A stretch of DNA of 64,000 bases from Planctomycetota bacterium (GCA_029260795.1 JAJDCO010000082.1:1-64000), one strand, 5' to 3'. Positions 51,310 to 64,000 are shown, counted from the first letter of the stretch. Notes: generated by a model from the letters alone, not told the origin. Made by a program: numbers and translations.

Positions 51310-53790
51310 ATGCCTACAGGACATGGACATCGTCGCAGTAACGATCCGCTCGCCCGCGGAGGACTCCTGCAGGCTAGCCTCCTCGTACTCGCCGTCGCGT
51401 GCGGCTTCGCGGTCGATCGCACGTCTGCCCAGGACAACCCTCTCGATCCTCCGAAGAAGATCTCGACGCTCTACTTCGAGGGGGAAGGCCTGATCGTCAG
51501 CCTCCAGAGGCTCGAGGGCTCTTCCGATCGCGTCCGGGGCGAGGTCCGGCTGGGGGAGCAGGTCTTCCCTTACACGGGCGCGTACTCGAGCGAGAGCTCC
51601 TTCGCAGGAGAGTTCCGGGCCGGAGATAAGAGGTTCTCCTTCACTGCCTCGCGTTCCGAGGGCAAGAAGTGGACCTTCGCGACCGGGAGCTCGTCCTACT
51701 CCATCGAGTCGGTCGATCGGCCCTCGCGACCGTTCCTGGGCTCGCCCGATACTCCAGCCGAGCCCGAGAATCCTCTCGCCTCGGGCGACCCGCTGACGGG
51801 CTACTGGAAAGGAACCGGCGTCGACCAGAACCCTGATGGGACGAAGGTCAGCCATTCGGTGCAGCTCTCCTTTTCACGACGGGACAGCGGGGGCTACGTC
51901 GCCGACCTCTACCTGGAGACGACCGGCACGCACGAGAGCGGGCAGCAGGTCGAGATCCAGATCCGCGCCCAGCTCGAAGGCCGCCGCGACGATGACCAGA
52001 TCTCGATGAAGACCGACGACCTGAGCGTCCACGTGGTCCAGACCGGCCAGCAGCACTCACTCGGGGCTCGGACCATGACGCTGGAGCTGGTGGGTGAGCG
52101 ACTCGAGGGGAGGATCGGAGATCCCCAATCCGGCTGGACCGTGCTCGAGCTCACGAAGAGGAGCTCCCGCGCCAGTGCCCAGGCCCGATCACCTGAGACC
52201 GAGCCGAGCGGCGCCTTCACCGGGACCTGGAAGGGGACCGGCCAGGACGAGGCCGACGACGGGACTCCGCTCACCTTCCCGGTCACGATCGACATCGTGA
52301 GCTCTCCCCAGGGCGCGCTCACGGCTGAGCTCCGGTCGACGGTCGACTACCCGGTGGGTCCCGGCCAGACGATCCCGGTCGCGGTGACCGGTCGCTTCAC
52401 GGGACGCACGGCGGGCGGCGCGAAGGTCGAGCTGAGTGCGCGAGAGGTCTTGGCGACGACGCAGGGCCAGTCCGAGTCCCTCGGTGCGCAGACGCTGCGG
52501 CTCGAGCTCTCCTCGGACGGCCGCATGACCGGGACCGTCGGCAACCCGGTCGAGGGGTGGACACCCCTGCAGCTCCGCCGCGAGAAGGTCAGGGCCGCGC
52601 CGGATCGCGAGCGGCCGGGCGACGATCGCTCCGACCGGGATCGCTTGGATGGGGGCCAGAAAGCCCGTCGCCAGAGCGCGATGGCCTCTCCGGCGAGGAT
52701 GGTCTTCGAGAAGGTCACGCTGCACGATCCCGGCGTCAACGGCATGGCGTCCCACACGCTGCTCAAACCGAAGGGCTGGGAGGTCCAGGGCGGTCCGCAA
52801 TGGAATCCACGAGCGTTTCGGGACTTCGTCCACATAAACCTTCGGGTTCGCTCCGGCGACGGACGTGAGCTGGCCCTGTATCCCGGTGGCTTCTACGAGG
52901 ACTCCGACGTCTATGAGATCGGCGCACGGATGGGTGCGACCGGAGGTCGTCCGAAGCCGGGTACCGTCACCACGGACGGTATCGTGCACATGCCGCTGCC
53001 GGAGAGCGCCAGCGACTACGTCACTCAGATCGTCCTCCCGGCCAATCGTCCGCAGGCGCGATCGGTCCGCGTGATCAACCGATCGCCCCTCCCCGAAGTC
53101 GAGCAACAGATGCGCACCCTGATGGAGCCGGTCCTTCAGAACGCTCAGCGGAACGACGCGCAGCTCCGGCAGATGGGGGCCAACGTCGAGACGACGATGT
53201 CGATCGTCGCGGAGCGGATTCGGATCGCCTACGAGGAGGCGGGAAGGTCGTTCGAGGAGGAGGTCTGGGTCCTCGGGAGCGTGCAGCGCAGCGCTCAGCA
53301 GATGCCGAACATGCCGATGGTGAACACGGTGCATTGGATCATGACGGATCCCCGAGGCGTGCGCGCTCCGGCCGGGCAGCTCGATCAGGCTCGCCCCATC
53401 CTCGAGGCGATCAGCCTCTCGCTGCAGCCGAACCCGCGCTATACCGCCGTGCTCATGCACCTCCGCCACAAGATCAACCAGCAGCAGCTCGATGCGCTCG
53501 CCAAGATCGGGGAGATCGATCGCCGCGGTCAGCAGGAAGCCTGGGAGATCTATCAGAGCGGCGTGAAGGAGCAGCAGGCCTCGAACGACCGTCTGCACGA
53601 ATCCTTCAACGACTACATTCGCGATGTCGACGACTTCCAGGACGTCGACGGCTCTTCGGTCAAGCTGCCAAGCCTCTACAGCTACGTCTACAGCAATGGT
53701 CAGGGCGAGTACGTGCTGACCAACGAGCCGACTTTCGATCCGAATGACGGCGCGAGCGAGCGCTGGGAGCGGATCGATCCCGATCGTTGA
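51310..53790 (+). CDS. large secreted protein with repeated lipocalin-like units
   Basis: The 826-aa product has a signal peptide (LLVLAVACGFAVDRTSAQ), then two clearly homologous units of about 130 residues (TGYWKGTGVDQNPDGTKVSH and TGTWKGTGQDEADDGTPLTF, each ending G.P..GWT.L.L). A C-terminal region of about 300 residues follows (MVFEKVTLHDPGVNG; WILGSVQ-like segment), with Gln-rich helices. The family is not recognised. It has no visible connection to defence and may be ordinary host DNA trapped in the island. Confidence 0.65.
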   Translation: MPTGHGHRRSNDPLARGGLLQASLLVLAVACGFAVDRTSAQDNPLDPPKKISTLYFEGEGLIVSLQRLEGSSDRVRGEVRLGEQVFPYTGAYSSESSFAGEFRAGDKRFSFTASRSEGKKWTFATGSSSYSIESVDRPSRPFLGSPDTPAEPENPLASGDPLTGYWKGTGVDQNPDGTKVSHSVQLSFSRRDSGGYVADLYLETTGTHESGQQVEIQIRAQLEGRRDDDQISMKTDDLSVHVVQTGQQHSLGARTMTLELVGERLEGRIGDPQSGWTVLELTKRSSRASAQARSPETEPSGAFTGTWKGTGQDEADDGTPLTFPVTIDIVSSPQGALTAELRSTVDYPVGPGQTIPVAVTGRFTGRTAGGAKVELSAREVLATTQGQSESLGAQTLRLELSSDGRMTGTVGNPVEGWTPLQLRREKVRAAPDRERPGDDRSDRDRLDGGQKARRQSAMASPARMVFEKVTLHDPGVNGMASHTLLKPKGWEVQGGPQWNPRAFRDFVHINLRVRSGDGRELALYPGGFYEDSDVYEIGARMGATGGRPKPGTVTTDGIVHMPLPESASDYVTQIVLPANRPQARSVRVINRSPLPEVEQQMRTLMEPVLQNAQRNDAQLRQMGANVETTMSIVAERIRIAYEEAGRSFEEEVWVLGSVQRSAQQMPNMPMVNTVHWIMTDPRGVRAPAGQLDQARPILEAISLSLQPNPRYTAVLMHLRHKINQQQLDALAKIGEIDRRGQQEAWEIYQSGVKEQQASNDRLHESFNDYIRDVDDFQDVDGSSVKLPSLYSYVYSNGQGEYVLTNEPTFDPNDGASERWERIDPDR

Positions 53791-53900
53791 TCGGGAAACC
53801 CCGGCCAGGCGTTTCGGTTGACAACCGCCCGAGCTCGAGCCAGGAATCGACGTCACTTGCGAAGATCACCAGACCATCGTCCAGGTAAAGTCGTCGAGCC

Positions 53901-54251
53901 ATGCAATGTCCCTGCTGCCCTGGGGAGACCCTGCAGATGTCCGATCGTCAGGGGATCGAGATCGACTATTACCCGAAGTGTCGAGGCGTCTGGCTCGATC
54001 GAGGCAAGCTCGACAAGATCATCGAGCGAAACGTCGGGTCGGCCGCTCCTTCCGGCGAGCCCAGGGAGTCCTGGCGGCCGGACCCGAGGCGATCGGATTC
54101 CGATCATGACGACCGTCATGGTCGACATCGGCCCAAGAAGAAGCGGGGCGGTTTCCTGTCCGAGCGCTCTTCGAGTTCGATTGAGAAGGGTGGAGATGGG
54201 CCGGGGTCGCGTCGGTCGGTGCTGAGTCGGGGAAGCCGGCACCGAGGGTAG
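53901..54251 (+). CDS. zf-TFIIB zinc-ribbon protein, C-terminus probably frameshifted
   Basis: The product starts MQCPCCPGETLQMSDRQGIE and IDYYPKCRGVWLDRGKLDKI: CxxC and xxKC with GVWLDRG, the zf-TFIIB signature. A His/Asp/Lys-rich linker follows. The family normally ends FLSELFDFD; here the frame reads FLSERSSSS, but moving by one or two bases near 54165 gives ELFEFD and a stop at 54184. It is likely a small frameshift, either real or an error. Confidence 0.7.
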   Translation: MQCPCCPGETLQMSDRQGIEIDYYPKCRGVWLDRGKLDKIIERNVGSAAPSGEPRESWRPDPRRSDSDHDDRHGRHRPKKKRGGFLSERSSSSIEKGGDGPGSRRSVLSRGSRHRG

Positions 54252-54340
54252 GATGACGGTCGGAGTCGACAAGGATGCGGTGCAGGATTGGGCCATCGAG
54301 AGGATCTTTCAGTTTCAGCATCTCCGGGCCTCTTCGACCC

Positions 54341-54397
54341 AACTTCAACGTCTACCGCTTGAAGGACGGCCTCGAGCGGATGGTGAACGCGCTGTGA
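54341..54397 (+). pseudogene. GxxExxY gene copy 2, C-terminal fragment
   Basis: NFNVYRLKDGLERMVNAL then TGA 54395-54397 matches the end of GxxExxY copy 3 (FNVHRLKDGIKRLVNGL). No other part of the gene is seen upstream. It is followed by the same repeat unit as copy 3. Confidence 0.65.
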
Positions 54398-54417
54398 TCG
54401 AGTCTTCCCGGAGTGCC

Positions 54418-54515
54418 AACCGCAGAGGACGCTGAGGAACGCAGAGGAAGAAGGGTGCTCGGACCCGCTCTGGTGAAGGCCTCCTCTGCGCTCTCCGCGA
54501 TCTCTGCGGTCGTGT
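54418..54515. repeat. facing CGCAGAG-type repeats after GxxExxY copy 2
   Basis: AACCGCAGAGGACGCTGAGG with CGCAGAGGAAGAAGG (54418-54450) faces CCTCCTCTGCGCTCTCCGCG with ATCTCTGCGGTC (54478-54513). Confidence 0.6.
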
Positions 54516-54612
54516 TGGTGGGTCTCGACCCAGTCTTGCCTCCATGCTTCTTGGCGATTCCTATGCTGGACCGTAACCTGGGTGCAGCCGAAGTCTGGCG
54601 AAGGAGTGATCG

Positions 54613-54822
54613 ATGAGGACTTTCAACGTGTTGGTCGAACGGGATCCGGAGACGGGGCTGTTCATCGGATCGGTTCCTGGCTGGCCAGGAGCGCACAGCC
54701 AGGGAGCGACTCTGGACGAGCTGGAGAAGAACCTCCGCGAGGTCATCTCCATGTTGCTCGAGGATGGTGACCCCAAGCTGGAGTCTGAGTTCGTCGGCCT
54801 CCACACCATCCAGGTCGCGTAG
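54613..54822 (+). CDS. hicB: HicB antitoxin 1
   Basis: The 69-aa product (VERDPETGLFIGSVPGWPGA, then HSQGATLDELEKNLREVISM) is the partial-RNase-H-fold HicB type with the pattern E.DPE.G.F...VP..PG..S.G.T..EA..N..E. RBS AAGGAG precedes the ATG. HicB neutralises HicA. The gene order hicB-hicA is the reverse of some systems but common in this family. Confidence 0.85.
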   Translation: MRTFNVLVERDPETGLFIGSVPGWPGAHSQGATLDELEKNLREVISMLLEDGDPKLESEFVGLHTIQVA

Positions 54823-54825
54823 AAC

Positions 54826-55052
54826 ATGGGCTCGGTCCCGGTCTTGAAGCCGCGAGAGGTGGAGGCGCTCCTGCTCGGTCTCGGCTTCGAGTTGGTACGT
54901 CAGCGTGGATCGCACCGTCAGTATCGACACCCTGACGGCCGTGGAACGACGGTTCCGTTTCACTCGGGCCGAACATCGCCCCCACGCTGCTTCGAAAGAT
55001 CGCCGCCGACATCGGTCTGACCGTGGACGAGCTGCTCCAGCGCGACGGCTGA
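54826..55052 (+). pseudogene. hicA: HicA toxin 1, frameshifted
   Basis: The N-terminal part (LKPREVEALLLGLGFELVRQ, RGSHRQYRHPDGR, TVPFH) is typical HicA, an mRNA interferase with the catalytic His in GSH. After SGR near 54970 the frame is lost; a shift of one base gives NIAPTLLRKIAADIGLTVDE and LLQRDG to TGA at 55050-55052. The frame as given ends at 55020. Possibly an inactive toxin, or an assembly error. Confidence 0.75.
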
Positions 55053-55130
55053 GCTGCCTCCTCTGCGCTCTCCGCAGTTGAAGATCCCGAATTCAACCGC
55101 AGAGGGCGCAGAGGAACGCAGAGGAAGAGC
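55051..55130. repeat. facing CGCAGAG-type repeats between HicBA and GxxExxY copy 3
   Basis: GCCTCCTCTGCGCTCTCCGC (55055-55082) faces AACCGCAGAGGGCGCAGAGG (55096-55130). Confidence 0.6.
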
Positions 55131-55158
55131 TTGATGTACAGGTAGAACGAGGAAGAAG

Positions 55159-55537
55159 ATGGACGTCAATGACGTGAGTGGCGACGTCGTGGATGCGGCG
55201 ATGAAGGTGCACAGTGCATTGGGGCCCGGCCTCTTGGAGTCGGCCTACGAGGCGTGTCTCGTGCACGAGCTGCGGCGGCGAGGGCATGGGGTCGGTGTTC
55301 AGGAGGTGCTGCCCGTGCACTACGACGGCGTGACGATCGAATGCAAGCTATCGCGTGGATCTTCTCGTCGACGGCGTCGTCATCGTCGCGCTGAAGGCGG
55401 TCCGGGAGCTCCTGCCGATCCACGAAGCTCAGCTCCTGACCTACCTGAAGCTCAGCGGCGTCAAAGTCGGCTTGCTGATCAACTTCAACGTCCACCGGCT
55501 CAAGGACGGCATCAAGCGTTTGGTGAACGGCCTGTGA
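55159..55537 (+). pseudogene. GxxExxY gene copy 3, single frameshift
   Basis: MDVNDVSGDVVDAAMKVHSA, LGPGLLESAYEACLVHELRR and VLPVHYDGVTIECK are in one frame. Then near 55350 the frame changes to YRVDLLVDGVVIVALKAVRE, LLPIHEAQLLTYLKLSGVKV, GLLINFNVHRLKDGIKRLVN to a stop at 55537. Except for that one shift the protein is complete (about 125 residues). Confidence 0.75.
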
Positions 55538-55556
55538 CCCGGTCTTCCCGGAGTAC

Positions 55557-55645
55557 CAACCGCGGAGGACGCTGAGGAACGCAGAGGGAGAAATCGAGAC
55601 CGCTCCGTGGAGGACTCCTCTGCGCTCTCCGCGATCTCTGCGGTG
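55557..55645. repeat. facing CGCAGAG-type repeats after GxxExxY copy 3
   Basis: AACCGCGGAGGACGCTGAGG (55557-55592) faces CTCCTCTGCGCTCTCCGCGA (55614-55645). The flank CCCGGTCTTCCCGGAGTACC just before it is nearly repeated at 54402, after GxxExxY copy 2. Confidence 0.6.
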
Positions 55646-55849
55646 GAAGATCCGGGCGCCGTTCGCGACCCCGGACGTCACTCGTGTGCCTGGAACTTGA
55701 AACAGGCAAACGATTTCGGTATGACGATCGCGTAACTTAAAACGTCTTAAGTTACGTGGGCTGGCACCGCGACGGCCGCGGCGAAAGAGAAGCGAAGGTT
55801 GAGACGCCTGGTAGTGAGGGCGGGCGCGTTGCTGGGCGACAGCGAGGTC

Positions 55850-55925
55850 TTCTCTGCGCTCTCTGCGATCTCCGCGGTTGAATGGATCCAACCGCTGAGT
55901 GCGTCGAGGAACGCAGAGGGAGAGG
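55850..55925. repeat. facing CGCAGAG-type repeats before second HicBA
   Basis: TCTTCTCTGCGCTCTCTGCG with ATCTCCGCGGTTGA (55850-55880) faces AACCGCTGAGTGCGTCGAGG with AACGCAGAGGGAG (55890-55922). Confidence 0.55.
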
Positions 55926-56074
55926 GACAGCGGCCGCGCTCTAGGCCTGGTCGCACCGTCGGTCCCTCCGTTCGGGGGAAACCGCTCTCTGTCGATCGCC
56001 TGCTTCCCCGCGAGGCCTACAAGATGGACAATGCCGCTGTCCACGACGTTCCGGACGGTTTGAGGATGATAACG

Positions 56075-56287
56075 ATGAAGAACGAGTTCGATGTGATCAT
56101 CGAGCAGGACTCGGAAGGCTATTTCGTCGCGACCGTACCTGCTCTGAAGGGGTGTCATACGCAGGCCAAGTCTCTCGATGAGCTCATGCAGAGGGTCAAA
56201 GAAGCCATCCTCTTGTACCTCGAAGTCGAAGGCCCCACTCCGGAGTCTCTCGAGTTCGTCGGGGTTCAGCGCATCCGAGTCGCATGA
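56075..56287 (+). CDS. hicB: HicB antitoxin 2
   Basis: The 70-aa product (DVIIEQDSEGYFVATVPALK, GCHTQAKSLDELMQRVKEAI) is a HicB-type antitoxin. ATG 56075 follows GAGG. The upstream open frame continues but has no family match. The stop overlaps the hicA start by 4 bp (ATGA). Confidence 0.85.
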   Translation: MKNEFDVIIEQDSEGYFVATVPALKGCHTQAKSLDELMQRVKEAILLYLEVEGPTPESLEFVGVQRIRVA

Positions 56288-56511
56288 GCGACAAGCTTCC
56301 ACGGATCACGGGCAAGCGGCTGGTTGCAGCGCTCGAGCGTCTGGGGTTCGAAGTCGTGCGCGTCCGAGGGAGCCACAACTTTCTCCGGCACAGCGACGGG
56401 CGAACGACCATCGTTCCCATCCATGCGAAGGAGACGATCGGCCCGGGTTTGCTCGGTAAGATCCTGAGAGACTGCGAAGTGACCCGCGAGGAGCTCCGCG
56501 AGGTCCTCTGA
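56284..56511 (+). CDS. hicA: HicA toxin 2
   Basis: The 75-aa product (LPRITGKRLVAALERLGFEV, VRVRGSHNFLRHSDGRTTIV, PIHAKETIGPGLLGKILRDC) has all HicA landmarks including the catalytic His in GSH, and is intact. It is coupled to hicB by ATGA. The pair lies directly upstream of pglX (28 bp), perhaps transcribed with it. Confidence 0.9.
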   Translation: MSDKLPRITGKRLVAALERLGFEVVRVRGSHNFLRHSDGRTTIVPIHAKETIGPGLLGKILRDCEVTREELREVL

Positions 56512-56539
56512 TACCACGAAGTGAGGGGAGCGTGGCGTC

Positions 56540-60818
<4,279 letters not shown>

Positions 60819-60820
<2 letters not shown>

Positions 60821-60850
60821 ACCGCAGAGAGCGCGGAGAGCGCAGAGGCT
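60819..60850. repeat. CGCAGAG-type repeat immediately after pglX stop
   Basis: GAACCGCAGAGAGCGCGGAG with AGCGCAGAGGCTGG, beginning in the pglX stop codon. Confidence 0.55.
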
Positions 60851-60952
60851 GGTGGATCGCAGAGGACAGGGAGAGAGCCCAGAGATCTTCCGCTCGATCG
60901 GCGCGCCGACATCGGGGAAGATGGCCGGCGTCTTCGAGAGAAGAGAGAGAGG

Positions 60953-61110
60953 CAAGGCGCGTCCGTTCATGTGCGAGCGCCCGACGAGCCCGAGGCACGC
61001 GCCGCTTTCGAGGCGGCGCACCCGGAGAAGGTCAAGGCACGTTCGGAGCAGGCTGGTAAGCTGCTGTGGTCGGAGGATTGAACCGCGGAGAGCGCAGAGA
61101 AACGCAGAGG
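60953..61110. pseudogene. second copy of the pglX 3' end plus repeat
   Basis: RAPDEPEARAAFEAAHPEKV then EQAGKLLWSED and TGA at 61079-61081 duplicates the PglX C-terminus (APDEPEARAAFEAAHPEKIR, LAGKLLWSEE, stop 60820). It is followed by a second CGCAGAG-type repeat (61079-61110), as at the first copy. So the end of pglX and its repeat are duplicated in tandem. Confidence 0.7.
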
Positions 61111-61249
61111 CGCTCGAGCACGGTAGTCACGGGGAGCACGGAGGAGACAGGGCGGGCAATCGGGGCTTCCGTTGTTAAGCTGAGCGCGATCGCAGACAGA
61201 GCCGGAGCCCTGGGCGCTCGGGCGGTGCCCCGTGGGAGGATGAGAAGCC

Positions 61250-62422
61250 GTGAAGATCGAGAGCCTGAAGATCCAGAACTTTCGCGTCTTTGCTGACGTG
61301 ACGATCCAGGAAATCCCCTCGCTCGCGCTGTTCGTGGGTGCGAACGGGTCAGGCAAGTCGACGCTGTTCGACGTTTTCGGCTTCTTGCGCGATTCCCTTC
61401 AAAACAACGTCCACGTGGCCGTGACCCGGCGAGGGGGATTCAAGGAGCTGAGGAGTCGCGGCTGTGACGGGCCGATCAGCTTCGACGTGAAGTTCCGCGA
61501 GCCGGATGGCCCGCTCGTGACGTACCAGCTCGAAGTGCGTGAGCAGGACGGTCGGGCGATCGTCGGCCGAGAGATCCTGCGCTACCGCCGAGGGCAGCAT
61601 GGAAAGCCTTGGCATTTCCTCGACTTCAGTGACGGTGAGGGCAGCGCAGTCACCAACGAAGTCGACTACGGAATGCCCGACGCGGAAATGCAACGCGAGC
61701 AGCAACGTCTCGAGTCGCCGGACATCCTCGCGATCAAGGGCCTGGGCCAGTTCGAGCGCTTCAAGGTCGTGAGCTCGTTTCGTCGCTTGATCGAGCGTTG
61801 GCACCTCTCCGACTTCCACATTCACGCCGCACGTCCCAGCCAGGAAGCCGGCTACGCCGAGCACCTCTCACCCGAGGGCGATAACCTCGCGCTCGTGACA
61901 CAATACCTGTACGAGAGGCATCGAGAGGTCTTCGACCGCATCCTGGAGCGCATGAAGCGGCGAGTGCCTGGCGTCAGCCAGGTCGAGGCGGCCGAGACCG
62001 TCGACGGGCGGCTGGTGCTGCGGTTCCAGGACGGTTCGTTCCGAGACCCGTTCATCGCCCGCTACGTGTCCGACGGCACGATCAAGATGTTCGCTTACCT
62101 AGTGCTGCTCCACGATCCGGCGCCGCACCCGCTCTTGTGCATCGAGGAACCGGAGAACCAGCTCTACCCCACGCTCCTGGGCGAGCTCGCCGAGGAGTTT
62201 CGAGACTACGCTCGGCGAGGCGGTCAGGTCCTGGCGAGCACCCATTCGCCCGATCTCCTAAACGCGGCCGGGATCGACGAGGTGTATTGGCTCGAAAAGC
62301 GGGATGGGCACACCCAGGTCTTTCGGGCTCGCGACGATGAGCAGGTGCGAGCACTGCTCGACGAGGGCGATACGCTGGGAGCGCTGTGGAAGCAGGGCCT
62401 GTTCGGAGGGGCGAACCCGTGA
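61250..62422 (+). CDS. AAA/OLD-like ATPase
   Basis: The 390-aa product starts at GTG 61250 behind GGGAGGA. It has Walker A GANGSGKST (30-38), an ABC-like signature region (SDGTIKMFAYLVLL), Walker B LLCIEEPENQLYP, and the H-loop ASTHSPDLLN, which place it with the SMC/ABC-like OLD ATPases. The overlap with the DUF4276 gene (GTGA) makes them a pair. Such ATPase/DUF4276 pairs resemble the ATPase-plus-Toprim defence systems such as PARIS and AbiL, but the family is not identical. They lie between pglX and pglZ. Confidence 0.85.
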   Translation: MKIESLKIQNFRVFADVTIQEIPSLALFVGANGSGKSTLFDVFGFLRDSLQNNVHVAVTRRGGFKELRSRGCDGPISFDVKFREPDGPLVTYQLEVREQDGRAIVGREILRYRRGQHGKPWHFLDFSDGEGSAVTNEVDYGMPDAEMQREQQRLESPDILAIKGLGQFERFKVVSSFRRLIERWHLSDFHIHAARPSQEAGYAEHLSPEGDNLALVTQYLYERHREVFDRILERMKRRVPGVSQVEAAETVDGRLVLRFQDGSFRDPFIARYVSDGTIKMFAYLVLLHDPAPHPLLCIEEPENQLYPTLLGELAEEFRDYARRGGQVLASTHSPDLLNAAGIDEVYWLEKRDGHTQVFRARDDEQVRALLDEGDTLGALWKQGLFGGANP

Positions 62423-62970
62423 ACCTGGTCTTCCTGCTCGAGGATCAGTCCATGCGGTACTTCCTCGAGGAGTTCCTGCCCAGGATCTTGCCAAGTGGCG
62501 TCTACTTTCGGTTGATCGCCCACGAAGGCAAGCAGGACCTCGACAAGTCGATCCCTAGGAAGCTCCGTGCCTGGCGCGACCCCGAGGCGCGGTTCGTAAT
62601 CCTGCGGGACCAGGACAGCGGGGACTGCAAGAGGATCAAGGAAAGGCTCGCCTCGATGTGTCAGGAGGCAGGAAAGCCCGACGTCCTGATCCGGATCGCC
62701 TGCCGCGAGCTGGAGGCCTGGTACATCGCGGATCTCCGAGCGGTGGACGAGGTCTTCGGTACGAAGCTCTCCCTGAAACAAGACAAGCAGAAGTTTCGGG
62801 ACCCCGATCGACTGGGCAGCCCCGCCAACGAATTGATCCAGCTCGTGCCGGGATTCGGCAAGACCAGCGGTGCTCGCCAGCTCGGGCCGAAGCTCGATCC
62901 CGCGAACTGTCGTTCGAAGAGCTTTGCCAGCTTCGTCAATGGCGTCCTGGGTCTCGTATCGGCGGGTTGA
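62419..62970 (+). CDS. DUF4276 family Toprim-like protein
   Basis: The 183-aa product (VFLLEDQSMRYFLEEFLPRI; RFVILRDQDSGDCKRIKERL; RIACRELEAWYIADLRAVDE) shows DUF4276 landmarks: acidic E in VFLLED, then DQD and a second conserved E, as in Toprim nucleases. It starts at GTG 62419, overlapping the ATPase stop. The likely role is an effector nuclease controlled by the ATPase; this is inference from related systems. Confidence 0.85.
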   Translation: MNLVFLLEDQSMRYFLEEFLPRILPSGVYFRLIAHEGKQDLDKSIPRKLRAWRDPEARFVILRDQDSGDCKRIKERLASMCQEAGKPDVLIRIACRELEAWYIADLRAVDEVFGTKLSLKQDKQKFRDPDRLGSPANELIQLVPGFGKTSGARQLGPKLDPANCRSKSFASFVNGVLGLVSAG

Positions 62971-62973
62971 GCC

Positions 62974-64000
62974 ATGACCGAGGTCGCGACGAGCATCGGG
63001 GGGCCGGTCTCCGAGGTGTTGGAGGCGGAGGTTCGGGGTTGGGTTCGCTCGCACGGAGTGGTCGTGTGGCTGGATCGCGATGATCGGTTCTCGGGGTTCG
63101 TCGATCGGCTGATCGCGGCCAGGGTAGCGGGGGAGCTGCCGTACGCGGTGGCGGCGTTTCGGGGGAGTCATCTCGAGCTGATGATGGCGCTCGAGGACGC
63201 GGCCGGCGGAGTCCAGAAGCCGGCGCTCTTGATCCACCTGCCGGGCTTCACCGAAGAGGCTGTCTGGGAGTCACCGCTGCTCGAGCTGTACGAAGCCGGC
63301 ATGCGCTATCGAAAGGCGCTGCCGACGCTCGTCGCCGAGGCGGCGGCGGGGCGAGTGTTGCCGGATCGGATCGACGAGCTCGCGGCGGAAGCGGGGCTGA
63401 CCCTCGAGGCGGCGGATGAATGGTTGGCGACGGAGCTGGCGAGCTCCGACGACCCCTTCGGCGCGCACCTGCGGCGGCTGTCGCCGACTGCCGTGATGGA
63501 CGCTCTGCTTAGGAAGGGCGGTTTGGCCGACGAGCTGGAAGACGACATCAAAGCGAATGCTCTCTGGGCGCAGCTCGAAACCTGGACGGGGTTGGGCTCG
63601 GGATGGCGAGACGCGTGGAGGGCTTCCGGCTCCAATGCGGAGCGTGCTGATTTCGTCCTGGCTTCCTGGGCTTTGGCAGTCGAGTTCGTGCACGATCTGC
63701 GGCGAGCACCGGTCCATGAGCTGCTTCAGCCGGCGACGAAGCTGTCCGGCACCTTGGTGGAGAGCTGCCGGGCGCTGGCCGCACACCTTCGCGTCGCACA
63801 TCCAAGCTTTTACGAGCAGACCGCCGACGAGACCGAGGCACGGTTGGCAGACGAGGTCGCGGCTTCTCGAGCAGAGGATCTGGGCAAGATCGACACCTTC
63901 CGCTTCGAGGAGGATCAGGTCTTGGTCGCTTCCGTGACTGCGGCAGCCCGAGGTGACTGCGATTCGGCGGCGGAATGGGCGGCCTTGCGCGTCGGGACTC
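62974..64000 (+). CDS. pglZ: PglZ, BREX type 6-like (partial at window end)
   Basis: The product starts MTEVATSIGGPVSEVLEAEV and runs to the window end (342 codons). It has VVVWLDRDDRFSGFVDRLIA, ELPYAVAAFRGSHLELMMAL and LIHLPGFTEEAVWESPLLEL, as in BREX PglZ N-terminal regions. The alkaline-phosphatase-like catalytic domain would lie beyond the window. It starts 3 bp after the DUF4276 stop, so ATPase, DUF4276 and pglZ share a transcript. PglZ is required for BREX methylation and defence. Confidence 0.85.
   Translation, partial: MTEVATSIGGPVSEVLEAEVRGWVRSHGVVVWLDRDDRFSGFVDRLIAARVAGELPYAVAAFRGSHLELMMALEDAAGGVQKPALLIHLPGFTEEAVWESPLLELYEAGMRYRKALPTLVAEAAAGRVLPDRIDELAAEAGLTLEAADEWLATELASSDDPFGAHLRRLSPTAVMDALLRKGGLADELEDDIKANALWAQLETWTGLGSGWRDAWRASGSNAERADFVLASWALAVEFVHDLRRAPVHELLQPATKLSGTLVESCRALAAHLRVAHPSFYEQTADETEARLADEVAASRAEDLGKIDTFRFEEDQVLVASVTAAARGDCDSAAEWAALRVGT

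Noticed and set aside
52189..53856. 555-aa open frame on the minus strand
   Set aside because: Shadow of the large secreted protein gene at 51310-53790.
50182..55925. CRISPR array or tandem satellite in the CGCAGAG region
   Set aside because: Units are dispersed at irregular distances, often as inverted pairs, without spacer regularity.

Overview
High-GC bacterial DNA. The secreted FG-GAP-like, beta-roll and Cys-rich proteins, the REP-type repeats and an integron whose integrase is on the same strand as its cassettes together suggest Planctomycetota or a similar deep lineage. That assignment is inference; no rRNA, tRNA or phylogenetic marker gene was seen.

Region 1 (about 1.5-39.3 kb) is a candidate integrative element. 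A 34-bp direct repeat (1513-1546 and 39265-39298) flanks 37.7 kb. Just inside the left repeat is a recombination operon: small HTH protein, large serine recombinase, DUF2924 protein. The interior has a replication module (excisionase-like protein, zinc-finger/Toprim primase, helicase; separately a DUF3987 protein), an iteron cluster that looks like an origin (23882-24256), two ParB-domain/DNA-methyltransferase fusions, phage-type terminase genes (TerL plus two TerS paralogues) with no capsid, portal or tail genes, an Xer-like tyrosine recombinase beside a catalytic-domain-less relative, several secreted or lipoprotein cargo genes, and at the right end a type II restriction-modification system with controller protein, C-boxes and a probably leaderless methyltransferase. 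A 19-bp palindrome (GGTGGTCA-N3-TGACCACC) recurs through the element and may be an operator or partition site.

Region 2 (39.3-43.6 kb) is flanking DNA with a membrane-anchored protein and two tandem secreted Cys-rich paralogues, the second split by an IS630-family insertion that can be reconstructed to the base.

Region 3 (43.6-64 kb) is a decayed and rebuilt defence island: a brxC pseudogene (N-terminal deletion, nonsense codon, frameshift), then about 10 kb of accessory material, then intact pglX, an OLD/AAA-type ATPase with a DUF4276 (Toprim-like) partner, and pglZ running off the end. The protein types resemble type 6 BREX. The accessory block holds a degenerate integron (integrase with catalytic Tyr replaced by Asp, two cassettes, attC sites), two HicBA toxin-antitoxin pairs (one broken), three or more GxxExxY gene copies in different stages of decay, and at least nine copies of a CGCAGAG-rich repeat, often as facing inverted pairs next to GxxExxY copies or gene 3' ends.

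Several genes carry single frameshifts (near 31090, 45780, 54165, 54970, 55350). These could be real decay or assembly errors; reads would decide.
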